Shown here: positions 13,346 through 13,711 of the stretch, piece by piece | Layout: each line of letters starts with the position of its first letter | How positions within the stretch are numbered: the stretch's first letter is position 1 | From: DATGIQ01 sp035295665 | GTDB lineage: Bacteria > Planctomycetota > Planctomycetia > Gemmatales > Gemmataceae | Length of the DNA: 13,711 nucleotides | Reading direction: 5' to 3' | Assembly: GCA_035295665.1 (NCBI GenBank) | Contig: DATGIQ010000646.1 | Span: 1-13,711, forward strand | The notes under the pieces: generated by a model | Told to the model about the DNA's origin: nothing | The model's input: only the letters and a program-made list of their open reading frames with translations | Databases searched by the model: none | Translations under genes and position numbers: made by a program

Positions 13346-13680
13346 GCGCGTGTGACGAACTGATAGGGCATCTTCCCGGCAACAGAGAGAGGCTAGCCGG
13401 GGGTGCGGGGGACGGCAATGAGTGCCCCCGCTCGCCGGCATGGATACGGCGAAATCTTGCACGGATGCAGGGTGGAGAGCCGTCGGAAGACGCCCGATCG
13501 GGCAGGCGGTGGCGATTGGCAGCGGCGCGCATGGACGCGGGCCGGCAGCCAAGCCTGCGACCATCAGGAACAAGGCAATCGCATCAAAAGCGCGTGGGAA
13601 TTGTTGGCGTAGGGGTTGACCCAGTCAAGGGGTGCCCGAAAGATGCCTCTGGAGAACGGAACCCGAACCCGGAGGTGACG
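13346..13680. other. Intergenic region after abiEii
   Basis: About 335 bases without a convincing gene. A weak stem CCCGGC/GCCGGG (13375-13380 and 13396-13401, 15-base loop) follows abiEii but lacks a T run. Near 13616 a TTGACC with AAAGAT 17 bases later could be a poor promoter for the next gene; it overlaps the short palindrome TTGACCCAGTCAA at 13616-13628. Confidence 0.35.
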
Positions 13681-13711
13681 GATGCCAGACACCAATCCCT
13701 TGGTACAATTT
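13681..13711 (+). CDS. Start of an unknown gene, cut by window edge
   Basis: ATG at 13681 is preceded by a strong GGAGGTGA ending 3 bases before it (core GGAGG six bases away). Ten codons are visible, reading MPDTNPLVQF, open to the edge. The Shine-Dalgarno is among the best in the window, so a gene is likely, but the product cannot be named. Confidence 0.5.

Noticed and set aside
1..13711. CRISPR arrays, rRNA genes, riboswitches
   Set aside because: Looked for regular direct repeats with spacers and for conserved RNA blocks; none seen besides the tRNA-like sequence.

Overview
The window looks like a GC-rich planctomycete chromosome, most likely Gemmataceae-like. The reasons are an ECF sigma factor next to a Ser/Thr kinase fused to WD40 repeats, a 'Multi_ubiq'-type ubiquitin-like operon, and the overall codon and GC style. 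This taxonomic call is an inference from gene content; no marker gene is present.

Layout. Positions 1-2597 (minus strand) hold a signalling pair: an ECF sigma factor followed by a membrane-anchored protein kinase with C-terminal WD40 repeats, cut by the left edge. Positions 2890-3986 are a decayed IS3-family insertion sequence: orfA is intact, orfB is frameshifted and 3'-truncated. Positions 3987-6650 are a patchwork: a possible tiny ORF, a complete aquaglyceroporin gene, a small two-helix membrane protein, the C-terminal scrap of a molybdopterin oxidoreductase joined to the N-terminal scrap of a probable tyrosine integrase, and then a strong terminator and a tRNA-Leu(GAG)-like sequence whose 5' end is missing or scrambled. 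I read the tRNA and integrase relics as an old integration site.

Positions 7045-11173 (minus strand) are the most interesting part. Read in transcription order they encode a sigma-70-like factor, a small charged coiled-coil protein, an ImmA/IrrE-type zinc peptidase, then a ubiquitin-like protein (single Multi_ubiq domain), a prokaryotic E2-fold protein, a JAB/JAMM peptidase and a ThiF/E1-like adenylating enzyme. The last four are almost gapless or overlapping and form a complete predicted protein-conjugation cassette (modifier, E2, deconjugase, E1). The upstream trio looks like a regulatory module with a dedicated sigma factor and protease, though whether it controls the cassette is inference.

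Divergent from this, on the plus strand from 11663, is a complete AbiEi/AbiEii type IV toxin-antitoxin pair. Its promoter carries two similar 17-bp palindromes and a third palindrome in the -35/-10 spacer, a plausible autoregulatory operator set. A further gene begins at 13681 behind a strong Shine-Dalgarno and runs off the window.

Taken together, the right half (about 6.65-13.7 kb) reads as an accessory island: a ubiquitin-like conjugation system with its own regulators next to a TA/abortive-infection module, bounded on the left by a tRNA relic. Related bacterial ubiquitin-like operons are known or suspected to act in anti-phage defence; that role here is inference.
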